This document shows, in pieces, positions 1-13,100 of a DNA stretch of 64,000 nucleotides. The DNA is from Wuchereria bancrofti. Taxonomy: Eukaryota; Nematoda; Chromadorea; Rhabditida; Onchocercidae. Under the pieces are notes generated by a model. The model did not search any database and had not been told where the DNA came from. It was given only the letters and a program-made list of their open reading frames with translations. The stretch covers positions 2,988,163 to 3,052,162 of the forward strand of contig SSBO01000009.1 of NCBI GenBank assembly GCA_005281725.1, read 5' to 3'. Position numbers and translations under genes: made by a program. The stretch's first letter is position 1. The number at the start of each line of letters is the position of its first letter.

Positions 1-2214
1 GTGTTCTCCTGTGTATCGAAGGTTTTTGCATACAGGAAAATGTGCAAATGTCCGGATGAATGCCCATTTGACAAACATTGAGCAATAGGAAAAAAAAAAA
101 AGTATATACATATATATATTATAGAGCTGAGAATTTTCGTAGAGTTTGAAAGCGCGAAATGATCCAACCAACCAACCATCCATCCATCCATCCATCCATC
201 CCCGTTCATCCGTCCGTCCTTCAAAAGCATTTGGAACCAAAATTGAGCAGAAGCAGTAGAACTGTGTAAACAAAAAGTAAAAATGCAATAAGCGCATATG
301 TAGGCATTCATTCATTCATTCATTTTTCCCCTCTTAGTTGCTTCGTAATGCGTAAAAAAATAGAAAAAAAAATGACAAAAAAAAAAGAGATTTCTTTTCT
401 TTCATACTAATTCAAAATTATATTATCACTTTTCTTTATTTCTATATACTACCAATTTTTTTTCTCAAAAATTTCAACTTTATTTCAATTATGTTTTCAT
501 CCAACTATCTAATTAGTTAATTTATTTGTTTAAAGTTGAATAAATTTATCAATTTTCTTTTATTCTTTGTCAACACTATCCTATCTTTGCTTTCTGCAGA
601 ATTTTTTTAGACGCATTGGTATATGATACAATAGTTGGAGGTTCATATTTCAACTGGTATCTGAAACAAATCATTGGTATACATGAATTTCAATAAAATT
701 TTAAGCATACCATTTAAATGTGAATTTCTTTCAAAATACTATAAATGTACCATTGGAATACTTTTTTAAGTGTTTATGCGGCCACCTGGGATTCCGTGGA
801 CTTTTTTTTTTTTGGCGCTGATTCCATTTGAAAATCTTTGTTTTCTTTTCACCTTGAAATTCTGCACTTTGACTAAAAGAGTCTTAAAAGATTAGAGGTC
901 AGTCTTATCAGCAGTTCGTTCATCTTTATTAAACACTAACGATAGTTTCATTATCTGCTAATTTAAATTCAATAATATGTTTGCAACTTTTTTTTTTTTC
1001 ATTTATTTCATGAACTCATCAACTAAATTCAACTATCAAATTAAATATGAAATTACATGAGAAAGTCACGCATTCCTAATTTTATTAAACTTAGAATTTT
1101 AACACAGCTGCTTAGTGCTTAGAATTAGTTTTAAAAATTTGTTGCCCAGAGAAAGAGACCACTTTGATCCTAGACAACATTTTTTTAGTGTCCTAGGCTC
1201 GGACTTAATCAAGATTTTCATATGCTTATTTATAGATAATCATTATAATATGTATTCCTCCTCTGCATTCAGCTGTTCGTTCATTCATGCTATGTCATCG
1301 CTTATTTTTGGATGAATTATTGATATTTTACTTGAAATTAAATGATAACTAATGTTGTGGTACCACTTGTTACATTTTATTCATACCTGTGGATAACAGT
1401 GATACCGTATCAGTAAGCTACTTTACAATTTAGAACTATAGGAACACTTAAATAAGATTTTCTATCTTTTTTATCACTGATAAAGATAGCATATATTGAG
1501 AAGAAACATTGTTAATAAATCTTCCAATGATTTAATCTTATACTGATCGTTTCATAATTTCTACTCAAAACTTCCACATTATATCCTAATGGATTTCTAT
1601 TAAATATGTGAAATTTACACTAAAATATATCATAAGAAGTGATTAGTTACTAATTTCTTGTTAAAAAGTCAAAAATTGGTTTGATATCAGTTCCTAGCCT
1701 TAATAATGACGATTAACTGATCAATTAGATGATTAAGATTATGATGATTCTTAATTTAATGCTCTTAAGATACTGTTAAGTTATCACGTACGTCGAATGA
1801 TGAACCTGTACGTCACTTACATCAATGAATGATAATCACTGTTAACTCTAATAAATGAAAGGATTCATTCTATTCATTCTTTAGAATGTGACATTCATTC
1901 ATTATGCTTTGTTCATTTCACACTTATTACTTTTTTTTTTTCGCTGTATAACTCGTAAAATGAAATGCGTCAAATTCACTTTCCCATCAATGATTAAATC
2001 ATTATAATTAATTCCTCACTCATTAATAAATGATAGCCGAATTTAGATTAAACATAGTTCACGTGCAGTTCTACTTACGTAACAGAATAGATTAGGAGAG
2101 CTACATTTACGTATCACTCGTTGCATTTATCAAAAATAATACATCAAAGACCAGCTGAGTGGTGCCAACGGACATTGTCATAAACTTCAGCGCTGGTCGG
2201 TCATAGACATACAG
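1..2214. other. AT-rich non-coding DNA at left edge
   Basis: No reading frame here resembles a known protein and none can be extended by plausible splice sites. Visible structure is limited to a CCAA/CATC tetranucleotide array near 165-219, a short CATT array at 305-324 and several A or T runs. It may be distal upstream sequence of the BCL11-like gene or intergenic DNA; the sequence alone does not decide. Confidence 0.6.
165..219. repeat. Tetranucleotide microsatellite (CCAA then CATC)
   Basis: A few CCAA units pass directly into about eight CATC units and then degenerate into CGTC-like units. A further five CATT units lie at 305-324. Confidence 0.9.
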
Positions 2215-2226
2215 ACGCACACACAG

Positions 2227-2265
<39 letters not shown>

Positions 2266-2324
2266 CAACACATACACATGTATGTATATATACAATAGAG
2301 TTAACTAGAAACGTGTGTATGTGT

Positions 2325-2364
<40 letters not shown>

Positions 2365-2369
2365 TGTGT
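2215..2369. repeat. Inverted pair of CA and GT microsatellites
   Basis: A CA-rich array (about 2215-2264, pure CA from about 2232) is followed about 50 bases later by a GT-rich array (about 2312-2369). On one strand the two arms are complementary, so the pair could fold into a long imperfect hairpin. The 60-70 residue reading frames across it are repeat translations, not genes. Confidence 0.9.
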
Positions 2370-2892
2370 CGATAGTTTCTGCTTTGAGGCGTAGAAGAAC
2401 AACGAGATAGTTGATCTGATGTCTCTCGGTGTTTTTCTCTGAGGTTTCTTCTTAAAGATTATCAGCTTATCCGAGAATTTCTCGAACCATTCAGAATAAT
2501 CCTCTCTGATGACCATATCACTCTGTTGTTCAACTATCCAGTAACACTAATTTAATATTTAATGATATATTCGATTCTTGGAACGATCATTGCATTTACT
2601 TAGTTTCTACGTGATCGTGCCGAAATATATCAGGAAGGATAAACTCATAACTATGTTTAGATTATACGACACACTATATGATATAATGCCATATAATCCA
2701 AAATAGTTTGTTGTTTAAAACTTTCATAAAAACATCATCTCTCTAACCGTTGCTTTTTCTATTTCTTCAGCGGCATTGTCCTCCTCTCGTCTCTTCTTCT
2801 TCATTATGTCCAAATGTCGTGATGTCATTGCCATTAGAAGCATTACCGCATTTAAAAAGCACTCTTTCACTTTGAAAACTATGTGAAACCAA

Positions 2893-2946
2893 TGGATAGA
2901 TGGATGGATGGATGGATGGATGGATGGACAAACAAACAAACAAACA
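2893..2946. repeat. GGAT and AAAC tetranucleotide array
   Basis: About seven GGAT/GATG units are followed directly by about five ACAA units. This is a compound microsatellite; the overlapping minus-strand frames rich in Ile-His-Pro-Ser are translations of it. Confidence 0.9.
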
Positions 2947-3078
2947 AGGAAACGAGCAAAACAGGAAATATGCAATAAACGATGAGGGAGAAAGGCTATG
3001 ATAAACAAGCGAAGATGAGATTGAGCCAATCAGCGACCACCCATCGTTCTCATGTTTTGTGCTCATCGCATGAAGCTT

Positions 3079-3156
3079 GCAGCAGCAGTAGCAGTAGTAG
3101 TAGCAGTAGTAGTAGTAGTAGCAGTAGTAGTAGTAGTAGCAGTAGTAGTAGTAGTA
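3079..3156. repeat. AGC/AGT trinucleotide array
   Basis: About 26 consecutive AGC or AGT triplets. In one frame they read as an uninterrupted poly-serine tract, but no flanking coding sequence, splice sites or homology support a protein. Confidence 0.9.
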
Positions 3157-4618
3157 TTATCTCTAATTGTCAACAAGTCATAATGTTGCTTGATGTCGAC
3201 GGGTAGGTAAAGCTAGTTATTTTGGGTAGGCGTGGGGAAAAGAAAGGTTCCTGCTGTTATAATCACTTCACAGAGGGGTAAAGTAAATGATGGGCTGTTG
3301 TGGCAAATCATCGCCGCCTCAAGTAAAAGCTTGATTTTACAGGTTCGTCTATGAGTCATCTGGTATACCTGAAACATTCATTAATGTTGTAGCGGGGGGT
3401 TAACTGATGCAAAAGACACTATTGCTACAAGTGATAAACTATGGTGGTAATTTGATAAATGAGAAAGATAACGGATCAAAAAGAAATGATTGATGGATAA
3501 TAGGTAATGAGGAGGGTATTTCACTGAAACCTCGATACACCGGGATTTATTCATGTCACTCTGTTTGTTATTATCACTACCATTTACCAGTAACTCTCTC
3601 CCACTACTCTACCTAACATTCCTATTAATAAAATAATACACCTCTCAATCCCTAATTATATGTATTGCACATTTCCAATCCAAAATGCATGCAGCATTTT
3701 CATCATTTTCACTTTGTTTGTATTGTTGAATTGTAGTCTATTTTTCTGTCTCTTAAATTTTTCGTTTAACTCATTTCATTTGTTCATAATTAATTATTTG
3801 ATCAGTAGTATGTAACAATACTAGCAAGTGTTTCAGTATGATAAATATTATGTTAAATAGATTGGACATAATGTTGAATTAAATCAAATTGATAGAGTAA
3901 AAACTATGAAGAAAAAAAAAAGTAGTGGCCACTTTTTCCTTCCTTTTGCTATTAAAAAAAATTTTCTTATCCAATATATTTAATTTAGTGGTATGGTTTT
4001 TTCTTTTTTTGTGGGATAATTGTTAGTATCATTAATAGACATTGATAACATTAATCTTAATGTTAACATAAGCATATCACCCTTATCGTCTTTATATCTA
4101 TGTTCCCTACTCATTATCTAAACCATTTCTTTCCTTCATTCCTTCTTGCAATTTGGAATATGAAATTTTACTACGCTCCAGTTTTGCAGATCAAATAAAT
4201 GCTAATACTGCTTGATAATGCTAATCATTGCCGTAAATAAAGTGGGGTCTCTTCTTTTTTATAGAATTTAATGTGCTCTATATATTAGAATCATTACTAA
4301 AGTCAACACCACCGTAATAGTTCACGTGAGACACGTGAAAAAGGAAAGAGAGAGAAGATGGAGATCACTGGGGTGAAATGTAGTTCAATTTTTATGAGGA
4401 AAAAAAAAACTTCCATTCATAAGCAATTGGAGAATTTAGTGTGACAGGAATGTGCCTAGTTGCATTCAGGCTATTTATTACATTGTGAAAATAAAGTTAA
4501 ACGGAATTTCATAAATTTGAATGAATAAATGACTCATTAAAATATAAAATTGAAAGGAATGTTTACAGATGTTTTTTCTTTTTCTACTTGAAATGTCAAG
4601 TGGACTGTCATACTGTGC

Positions 4619-4619
4619 A

Positions 4620-4651
<32 letters not shown>
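4619..4651. repeat. GA dinucleotide array
   Basis: About fifteen GA units in AT-rich flanks. A second, shorter GA-rich tract lies at 16928-16955 inside the long BCL11 intron. Confidence 0.9.
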
Positions 4652-4655
<4 letters not shown>

Positions 4656-5351
4656 TCTGATGGAAAGGAAAGAGGTAAAATGGCCTAGGAAGCTGTAATA
4701 TCTTCCTGTCTTCTGATTGAATGAATGGTATGAATGAATCACAAATTGCATCATATCCACTAGTGTGGCTATATGGCTATGTGCAGTGGCGGCAATGGCA
4801 GTAGCAGTAAGAGCGGCATTGTGTAACTTGAAGCAGTATAAGTGCAACGAGAATTATGACAACATAGCTGTTGAGGGCATCATCATTATCATCATTATTC
4901 AGAGGCATGAAAGGGTAGGTAATATAGCAAGTTGAATTTTTCTTTGCACTTAAAAAATGGAGTGACCGTCGGTTTCTTCCTTGAAGCAAGTGCAGTCAGT
5001 CTTCCTGGTCTAATTCGACCTGATACAGCCTTAGTCTCTTCCTCTTCTTCGTTCCTCCTTCTTTCCTCTTGCTGGCTCTCCCCCGCTCTACTTGTCAATT
5101 GCACTTTCTGACGATTAGCAGTAATAGCACAAGCACACCATCACCGCCACCGCCACAAATGATTCTTTCCTGATGATCGAGGGAGACTTCTTAGGGAAGC
5201 AGAGAAAGGCTATGTGGGCAGTCACAGCTGGCCACATCACACTCCCAATTCCTTCATACACATTTTGAATACTTTCTTCTTTAGTACCATTCATTCCTTT
5301 CCTTTTCCAATACTTTTATTTCAGTATTATAGCTTATAAAAGTTACCTTCC

Positions 5352-5370
5352 TATATATATATATATATAT
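5352..5370. repeat. TA dinucleotide array
   Basis: About nine TA units, close to the start of the GC-richer block. Confidence 0.85.
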
Positions 5371-5749
5371 TACCTATGGCTAAGATATGTCCATCAGAGA
5401 ATTTTTCGACAGGCTAAAAACACAGGTAAATTATGAAATGATTATAAACAACTTTTGCTATTTTTATCTTCCCATATTTTTAATAATTTATGAATGCTTA
5501 TATCAGAGATCATATAACTTTTGTTGGTATCAAATCCTATTTCTTAATCTCTTTTCCATTCATTCTATGCATTATCAGTATGCTAATGATATTTCTATTA
5601 TTTCCTTAACCAATCGTTCATTTAGAACGAAACTCATTTCTTAAGATTGAATCAGTAATTCGATACTCAAATTCTATTCCCGCATTTTCCTCTAATCTTA
5701 GTTGATAGCAAAATATTAGTAATGGTACTCATTGTTCAGGTTACGGTGT

Positions 5750-6300
5750 ATTATGCCATGGAGCAACTGCTACCCTATAGTAAGGGAAGACAGTTACCCT
5801 CCCCCGAGACATATACCATAACTTCATCCCATCTAACGAGAAAGTTTATTTGAAGTAGCGAGGCGGTGGGAAGAGGGTAACAGCGCAACTTTCCGCCGCC
5901 TTCTTCTGAGTACCTCTTAGCCCCGCTTCTCCCTTCCCGTCTAGCATACATTGTTTGCGGGGTAGTTGCCGGGCAGTCGACCTATTATAACAACCAGTCG
6001 TTGCGTAATAATCGTTTCCCTTCCCTTTCATTGTAGCATCACAATAGCAATAGCAATAGCTAATGCCCTTCTCTCTCTCCCTCCCTCTCTCCAATAACAA
6101 CATAACAACAATGACACACACTCATTCTATCAGCATCGCTCTTCTATTTCTCATTGACAACCGACGGCGACGACGACCTCTGCCCGGCCGGGAAGAGACA
6201 AGCAAGTATCGGAGGATGTTGCAGAAAAAACTGGTTCTGGTTTCAGGGTTGCTGCTGGGTAGTAGACATTGTCTCCACCAGCACTAGTGAATAGCCAACC
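5750..6300. promoter_or_regulatory. GC-richer, CpG-containing block, possible distal promoter
   Basis: By eye this stretch is clearly richer in G and C than its surroundings, with many CpG steps (for example near 5858-5960 and 6160-6200) and pyrimidine-rich tracts. No protein could be supported. The nearest downstream gene on the plus strand is the BCL11-like gene, whose coding start is about 8 kb away. A far upstream non-coding first exon or enhancer is one possible role, but this is inference. Confidence 0.25.
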
Positions 6301-6367
6301 TTTGTGCACTCCCTTCCTTATCCATCCATGCATTCATACATTTAACCGGCTATTCTTATCTATTACA

Positions 6368-6901
6368 GTCTCTCTCTTTTCCCTTTCCCTTTCTTTTTCC
6401 CTTTCTCTTTCCTTTTCAATCTTTCTCATACTATACAAACTATTCTTCTCCTTCTCTCACTCTTTTTTTTAAATAGATAAGGTTTTGGATTGAGCCAACA
6501 TATCAAGTCTTTCGGTCTATCTCTTAGCTATTATTCCTTTTCTCTCTTTCAAAACCAACTAAAATGCACTTTCCCCTAAACAACTGAAAACCCATTCGAC
6601 CTTTAAGGCTTAATTGCCCGCTATATATGCTACACATACAGGTTTTTTTCACAAAAATTGCTGTAATTGTAATTTTTGAGATGCAGAAAAAGCGACGGGT
6701 AAGAAAAGGAGCGCCCCGCGGGTCTGTGACACACACATACATATAGGTATACATAAACAGCATACACACACAACAACCATAAACATAGCAATTGCTATTG
6801 GTTCTGTAACTGCCAACTGATCGACAGATCGACCAACCGACCGTCCAACCGAGACCGACCGACCGGCCGGCCGAGCAATTGATCAACACGCATTCACATA
6901 C

Positions 6902-6934
<33 letters not shown>

Positions 6935-7141
6935 TAACAGTAGAAAAAATAAGGTAATACACTCAACAAAAACGAACATATAACATATGCCGAAAGTTGT
7001 CTCATCCGGATAGACAGACAAACATAGAAACGGACGGACGGACCGACGGATGAATGGACGGATGACGATGGATAGACAAACGAAGGAACGGATGGATGGA
7101 CATACGTTCATGTATGTGTGTGTGTGTGTGTATGTGTGTGT
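6368..7141. repeat. Cluster of pyrimidine, GACC, AT/AC, GGAC and GT repeats
   Basis: A pyrimidine-rich tract (6368-6471) is followed by a degenerate GACC array (6819-6876), a TA-to-CA array (6891-6934), a degenerate GGAC/GGAT array (about 7009-7110) and a GT array (7113-7141). The 195-residue minus-strand frame at 6524-7111 translates these repeats and resembles no protein. Confidence 0.85.
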
Positions 7142-10100
7142 AGCAGTAGATGGAGAAGAATTTCCTGAAAACAGAGAGTATGAAGTTCATTCGTTGGAAG
7201 TGTCAAAGAAGGAATGACTTCTCAGCTGAACCACAGCAACAACATTCTATTGAACAGTTCAAGTTGGAATGAATGTTCCTCCTCGTTTCAGATAGCGTTC
7301 AGTGTTTCCAAAATATCATTTCTTAATTGAATTAATATAATTAATTATACATGGATAAATTGTTGGATAAGTTATCATATCATTTGTGTTTCATTTGTAC
7401 TATTTATACGTACGTTACGTCTTTATATTCCTATTATATGCAATAAAAGTCCTAGAAATAATGGGAGAGAAAGAATATTTGGAAGTATACATGTGAGTTG
7501 AGATGAAATATTCCATTTAGATAATTAACGATTAAGGCGATTTGTTAATTTGCTGGTAGGTTTTTTTTTTCTTTTTGAAATTGTAAGAATTTGGAAAAGG
7601 AAGTGCTAAATAAGAAAACTGAACTAATTAATAAAATTATTCCATTGAAATTGTTTCATTTCTTTACCGCAATCTTAACAGCTGTTCCATTTATCTTGCG
7701 GTTATGGGCTGACTTTTGCTAACATTCTCATCCCTTTTCACTGTATTTCATCCTCTGTCCACATTGTTGCAGCGTTTCAAATTTCATTTCAAATCTGATT
7801 TAATGAGAAATTTACTAAATTACTGCTGCGGTCAGTGTAGGTGGTGCCGGGTGCACCGCTGGTCAAAACTTCAGAAGAGCTAATTACAACCTCACTCATA
7901 TATATTAGCCAGTTTCGGTTCATTTCCAGCTGACCACTTGTATTACACCTACCAATCAATCTTAATTCTTTATATATCACGCGTATGGCAAGAAAAAAAA
8001 AGGTTGAAAGGGTGGAAGATGCATTAGTAAGGAATAGGCTATGGTACTTTTGAAATTTAAATCATTTTGAAATCTTGTCCCTATTAATTAATTGGCTTTA
8101 TAGTATCAGCATGTGACACGAATACATTTTTTTTTAATAACATGAAGTATATTTTGTTACTGAAAGATGAATCGATATAAGTAAATAGATAGGTAATTAC
8201 AAATCAATAAATGCATATCAGACATATATTTACTTGTTTGTTTGCTTTCGTCTGCTTATTTATTTCCTGATTAAAAGCTGTAGAAAAAGATATATTTTAT
8301 TGCTGGGCTACCTGTTTACGTTCTATTTTGCTTGCCCCTTAACGCCTTTGCCATTCAGTAAAGTACCCAATGCGAAAACCCTTCCTCATCACATGTTTCA
8401 CCCTATTTTCATCTTTGGTCTGCGATTGCTGTTGTCGTTGTCGACATAGAAAAGGAAGATTTTGTTTACGATCATCCTCTCAGAATCAGTTAGCACTCAT
8501 ATTCAGTTGGCTAACAGTTTGTAATCATTCATCTAATGTTTAAGATCAAAAGGTCATCAAGTGTTTATCAGCAGTTACACCTATATCACTATGCTAAATA
8601 TTAAGCAATCAGTTGAGACAGAGTTAAGATAACATGATTGTTTCATTTGATATGTAATTGAAGAAGTTGATTAGTTTGTGAATTTACAATGTTTATATTG
8701 TTTTGCAACTTTTAAATAAACCAACGATCGTTCAGGACAGCAGTGCATTTTATTCTGGAAGTTAGAGTTGTTAGTCTACTGGAAATATTATGGATTGCAA
8801 AACTGCATGTTGCAGTTCTTGACAAGAAAGATCTCTGCAGTCCTGCATGAAAAGTAGTAAAGAGGAGGGTCTTGTTGATGATGCAAAACAGCCCGGCTAA
8901 AGTTGTTTTTGTTTTGGTGCTTTTCGCGGTCGTCGTCTTCTGCCCTCTCTAAGGGGTATCCTGCCACTGATCGACGATGTATGATCCGTTAGATCAGACA
9001 GACACCGCCATCCTCACAACTACGAATTGAAAGGTTGACATTTCTGGGATGATCATATCCACCATATCCAATCGCTGTCAATAGTGATGATGATACTGGT
9101 GGCTATTAAATCTCGTAGGACAATAACGCCTCCCTACTAATTATCATTAATCATTCGGGCAAAATATTTTTTGCCTTTGACAGAAAGAGAAATGTCCAAA
9201 TGTGAAAGTGAAAGTTAATTTGTGTAGAAGTAAAAGTTGAATACATTATCACTTATACAAACATATGTTGTATGAATAGGTAGCAGTAGTGCGTAGTATA
9301 GTTGCCGCCCTTCAATTTTTCCCCAGCTGTCCCCGCCGTTTTGTCTGTAATGTTTGAGTACTTTCCGAAACAATTTCATTTCATGCCTCTCTTCTTTTCC
9401 TTCAAATTTTTTCCAATATACAATCTAAATTCTAAATCATTTTTACTTTGTCCTTTTTATATTTGCTAATTAATTATTGCTCACTATCATGCATTTCATT
9501 AGATTATAGCTTAAAATTACAATGAACCATGTCCGGTATTCTAAACTGAGATTGACTTTCCTGGAAAAATTAATGGTAGATTGAGCTGTGCCGCATGCGG
9601 AGTGATGTTTGGTCGATTGATAGCGACGAGTGGTTTGTTATTTGCATTTCCTATGATGTTTAAGTTTAATAGTAGTAGTAGTGGTGATATTAGTAGCTGA
9701 TGCTATGCACATGTGCGTGCGGGCGTGCGTGTATGTTGTTGTTGTCGTTGTTGTGAAGTTTACGGAAAAATGTGAACCCTAGGGGAGTTAATAGGCTCAT
9801 CTTATTGCCATGTTGTGACCCTATCTTCATTTATTTCCTTACTTCTTTATTTATAACAGAAATGGCTTTATTTTTTTTAAAAAAAAGTTATGATTTTGAT
9901 AACTTCTCAGATGATTTGAGTAAAATTCTGAGTAAGAAGTAAGATTTGAGTAAAATTTTTGGGGATGAATCACATATTTAATTGCAATTGATAATGCTAA
10001 TTCAGTAATTTGTTTAATATCACTTCATTTGATACTCATGTAATTTAGAAAACAAATCATTTAATTTTTCATAATAGCTAAGAGTATCTTTATAAGAACT

Positions 10101-13100
10101 ATAAAAAAAAGAAATGGATGTTGGAATTAAAATTGATTTACTTCACATTCCGCAAAACTGTTATCTGTTTAATTCTATCAAATTCTCTTATTGTAGCTTT
10201 TTCTGGTATTTTGAAATTTCAATTAATGTATGCAGTATTGCCAATTATTACTTTATTCCAGTTCGATAGCAACAGTAGTGGTCAACAGTAGCATCCAATT
10301 GGCTATTCTTTGTTGGTAACCTTTGACCTTACTGGAGGTTATCATTTCATTTCAAATTCATTTGTGTACATCTCTACCACTATCGCTTTCCGCTTCGCCT
10401 TTCTCTTTCCTTTCCCGTTATTTGGTATTGTTCATTCTAAAATATTTCAACAAATGCCTTTTGTCACAGTTTTCATCTTCCAGTATGCGTCATTTTTTAA
10501 GCTTTTCCTTTCGCCTATTGATAATTTTAATTTATACTTTTTCGATTCACCGTGAAAAACTTCCATTCCGTGGTTTTAAATATAATCATAATTTATTTTA
10601 GTTTCTAGTTTCAATCCAACATTTCACTACTAATTATCTTACTCAGTAGCATCTCTCAAGCTATTTTTATTTTGATTATTTCACTTTCACAATGTTTTTA
10701 TTGCTGATAAGAGATAAGAAATGAATTTTATAAATCATTGTGTAGATATGGTCTAAAATAATATGTCATTTTTTTTTCTTCTTTCTTTTTTTTTGACAAT
10801 GAAAATTTGAAAGTTATTTAAATCATATGAGATTTCTTACTTGACTACCCTTAGCTAAGTAATCTTTTGAATTCATTCTTAAATTTAAATTTGAGCAACC
10901 AATTCATGTAATCCAGTGGACGTTAAAACTTTTTGCTTGCACATGCTGGATTATCTAGCCGTTTTGTTGTCTTCTGCATTGATCCAATAATTTAAAGCTA
11001 AAAAGTACATCTGAATTTCCATATGGAAAATTATTTCCTATCAATTGCTTTATATCTATACTTACGTTTGTGTATTAGTGAAAAGTCAGTAGTGGCAGCA
11101 CCTGTTCGGTATGCTTTTCCTGTATATGCTAAGTTCGTGGACTTCAGAGAGAATGCTTTCAGTTAGCCACCAGCTGGTTTTAACTATTCTTCACTTCTAT
11201 TGCCTGTGCACATCCACAACTCTCTTCATTCTTCTTCATGTGCTTTCATTTTGAATTATATTAGCTGTGGTCGTATTTTATTCCGGTTCCTCTTCAAATG
11301 ATTCTAAAAATAGTACGAATCGTAATTATCTATTACAATTATGAGTTAAATTTTAGCAGATCAATTTATTTTATTTGTAATAAGTTTTTAAATAATTCAC
11401 TAATCTACTGAATACAATTGATAACTGTATTTCAGTCGATGATTGTTAACTGATTAATATGAAACAAACTGATTTATTTGATAAGGATAGTTTATTATTA
11501 TTATTATTGTACAATGATAATACCTCAAAAAGATCTATGCTGATCACACAGTACTGATGAATTTCTTCTCCAATGTGGTTTTTGTTTCTGAAATTGAAGA
11601 GCAAAATGGTTGTGCAGGATTTTAGAGCACACCATCTGTTAGCTTGTTCTTATGGTCGTAGGAAATCATTGCACTATAAGATGATAGCCTCTTGGAAGTG
11701 CTCATTCTTCCATTTCACGTCAACAACAAACAGTATTTTCTATCAACTATCAAATTTGATTGTCAAATAAAGACCAGATCTTCGAGTTGTACTTCTTATT
11801 TATGAGATAAAAATTCTTATGCTTACCGCAATTTGTCTTGTTTTGTTGTTCATCGAATGTGGGCAAATGATTAGAAGATATCTCTTTAACTATTTCATTC
11901 ATTTTTTCTTTTCTTCATTTTATTTCTTTTAGTATTAATTTATACAACTTATACAATAATTACCAGATTTCAGTGACAAATTTTTATCACTGAAACGTAT
12001 GATTGCTTTTATTTTCTGTAATATTTTATTAGAAATTTCTTTGTTGTTGTTATTGGGAAAAGTGGATCAAGCCTTTTCTTATAATTATGATAGAATTTAT
12101 AGCTTTTATCATCAGCGGACGTCATAATTTTATAAGTCATCACTTCAGCTGCAATTTAAGTGCACAATTTTACAGCATAATTGGAATTTTCGGGCAAGAA
12201 GGATTCAAATCGTCATGTCGGTGAATTAATAGCACACTAAGTACGGTATCAATGGTTTAAGAAAGCATCAGTTCAATTTTTTCTTTAATTTTTTCAAGTC
12301 TCGACTTAACTCGTTTGTCATCTCGGCGTGTACTTCTGCTTCTGTACTTAGCTAATGACCAAACGCATGGAGTAGTACACAGATTTTGTGGTAAGTTAAA
12401 ATATTCTTCTTTTATCTTTTGCATTTTCACTTAGCTTTCTGTAATCGTTGTATTACAGAAAGGAGAAATTAGGATTGTTTCTGATATTGAGATGGTCATT
12501 AGAAGTACTATAATTCTGATTTAGTATCTTTATTCTTCCATTCTTTTATGATTTTCGAATCAGTTTGTCCAGTTTGCTAAATATAATTTCTTATCTGTAA
12601 TTGTTGCAACTGTTTCTCTCTTATTAACCTGTAAGGATTGTTAGATCATTCTGTACAGCTACTTCATGATACACATTAATGATTCTATTTAAAAAGCTTC
12701 AAGATACCAACTATCAAATCATTCTGGAATTTTTCCTTTTTGTTTATGTAGCATATTGTGTCGAATTCAGCGCATTAAATTGATGTGCAGTATGCGCCTG
12801 TCTTTGTCACACTTTCCATTTTTAATTTGCTAATTGCTAATTATTGCAGAAGAGGTGCTAAATTTCCTTAAACATTTTTAATTTACATTTCTCATAGTTG
12901 TGCTACTGCATCATGTCTTTCATGATGACATATCTTTCAATTAGGTAAGAAAGTACATGTATCACTTTCCGAATATTACGATGCTAACAAGTGACCAATC
13001 TACATTTGATTACGAGACTGATAATAATTTCGGACTGATAAGGCAGTAATATAATAGTCCTATGAACTGAGTAACTGCATTCCTGCACCTGCTTATACAG

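Noticed and set aside
165..3156. Regularly spaced short repeats considered as a CRISPR-like array
   Set aside because: They are contiguous microsatellites without unique spacers, in a eukaryotic genome.
2982..3206. Frame with a long poly-serine tract
   Set aside because: It is produced by the AGY trinucleotide array; flanks have no coding signal.
6524..7111. 195-codon minus-strand open frame
   Set aside because: It translates the GT, GGAC and GACC repeat cluster; composition is repeat-driven and no domain or splice context is present.
12435..12462. Hairpin considered as a microRNA precursor or terminator
   Set aside because: The stem is 11 bp, too short for a microRNA precursor, and no adjacent gene ends here.
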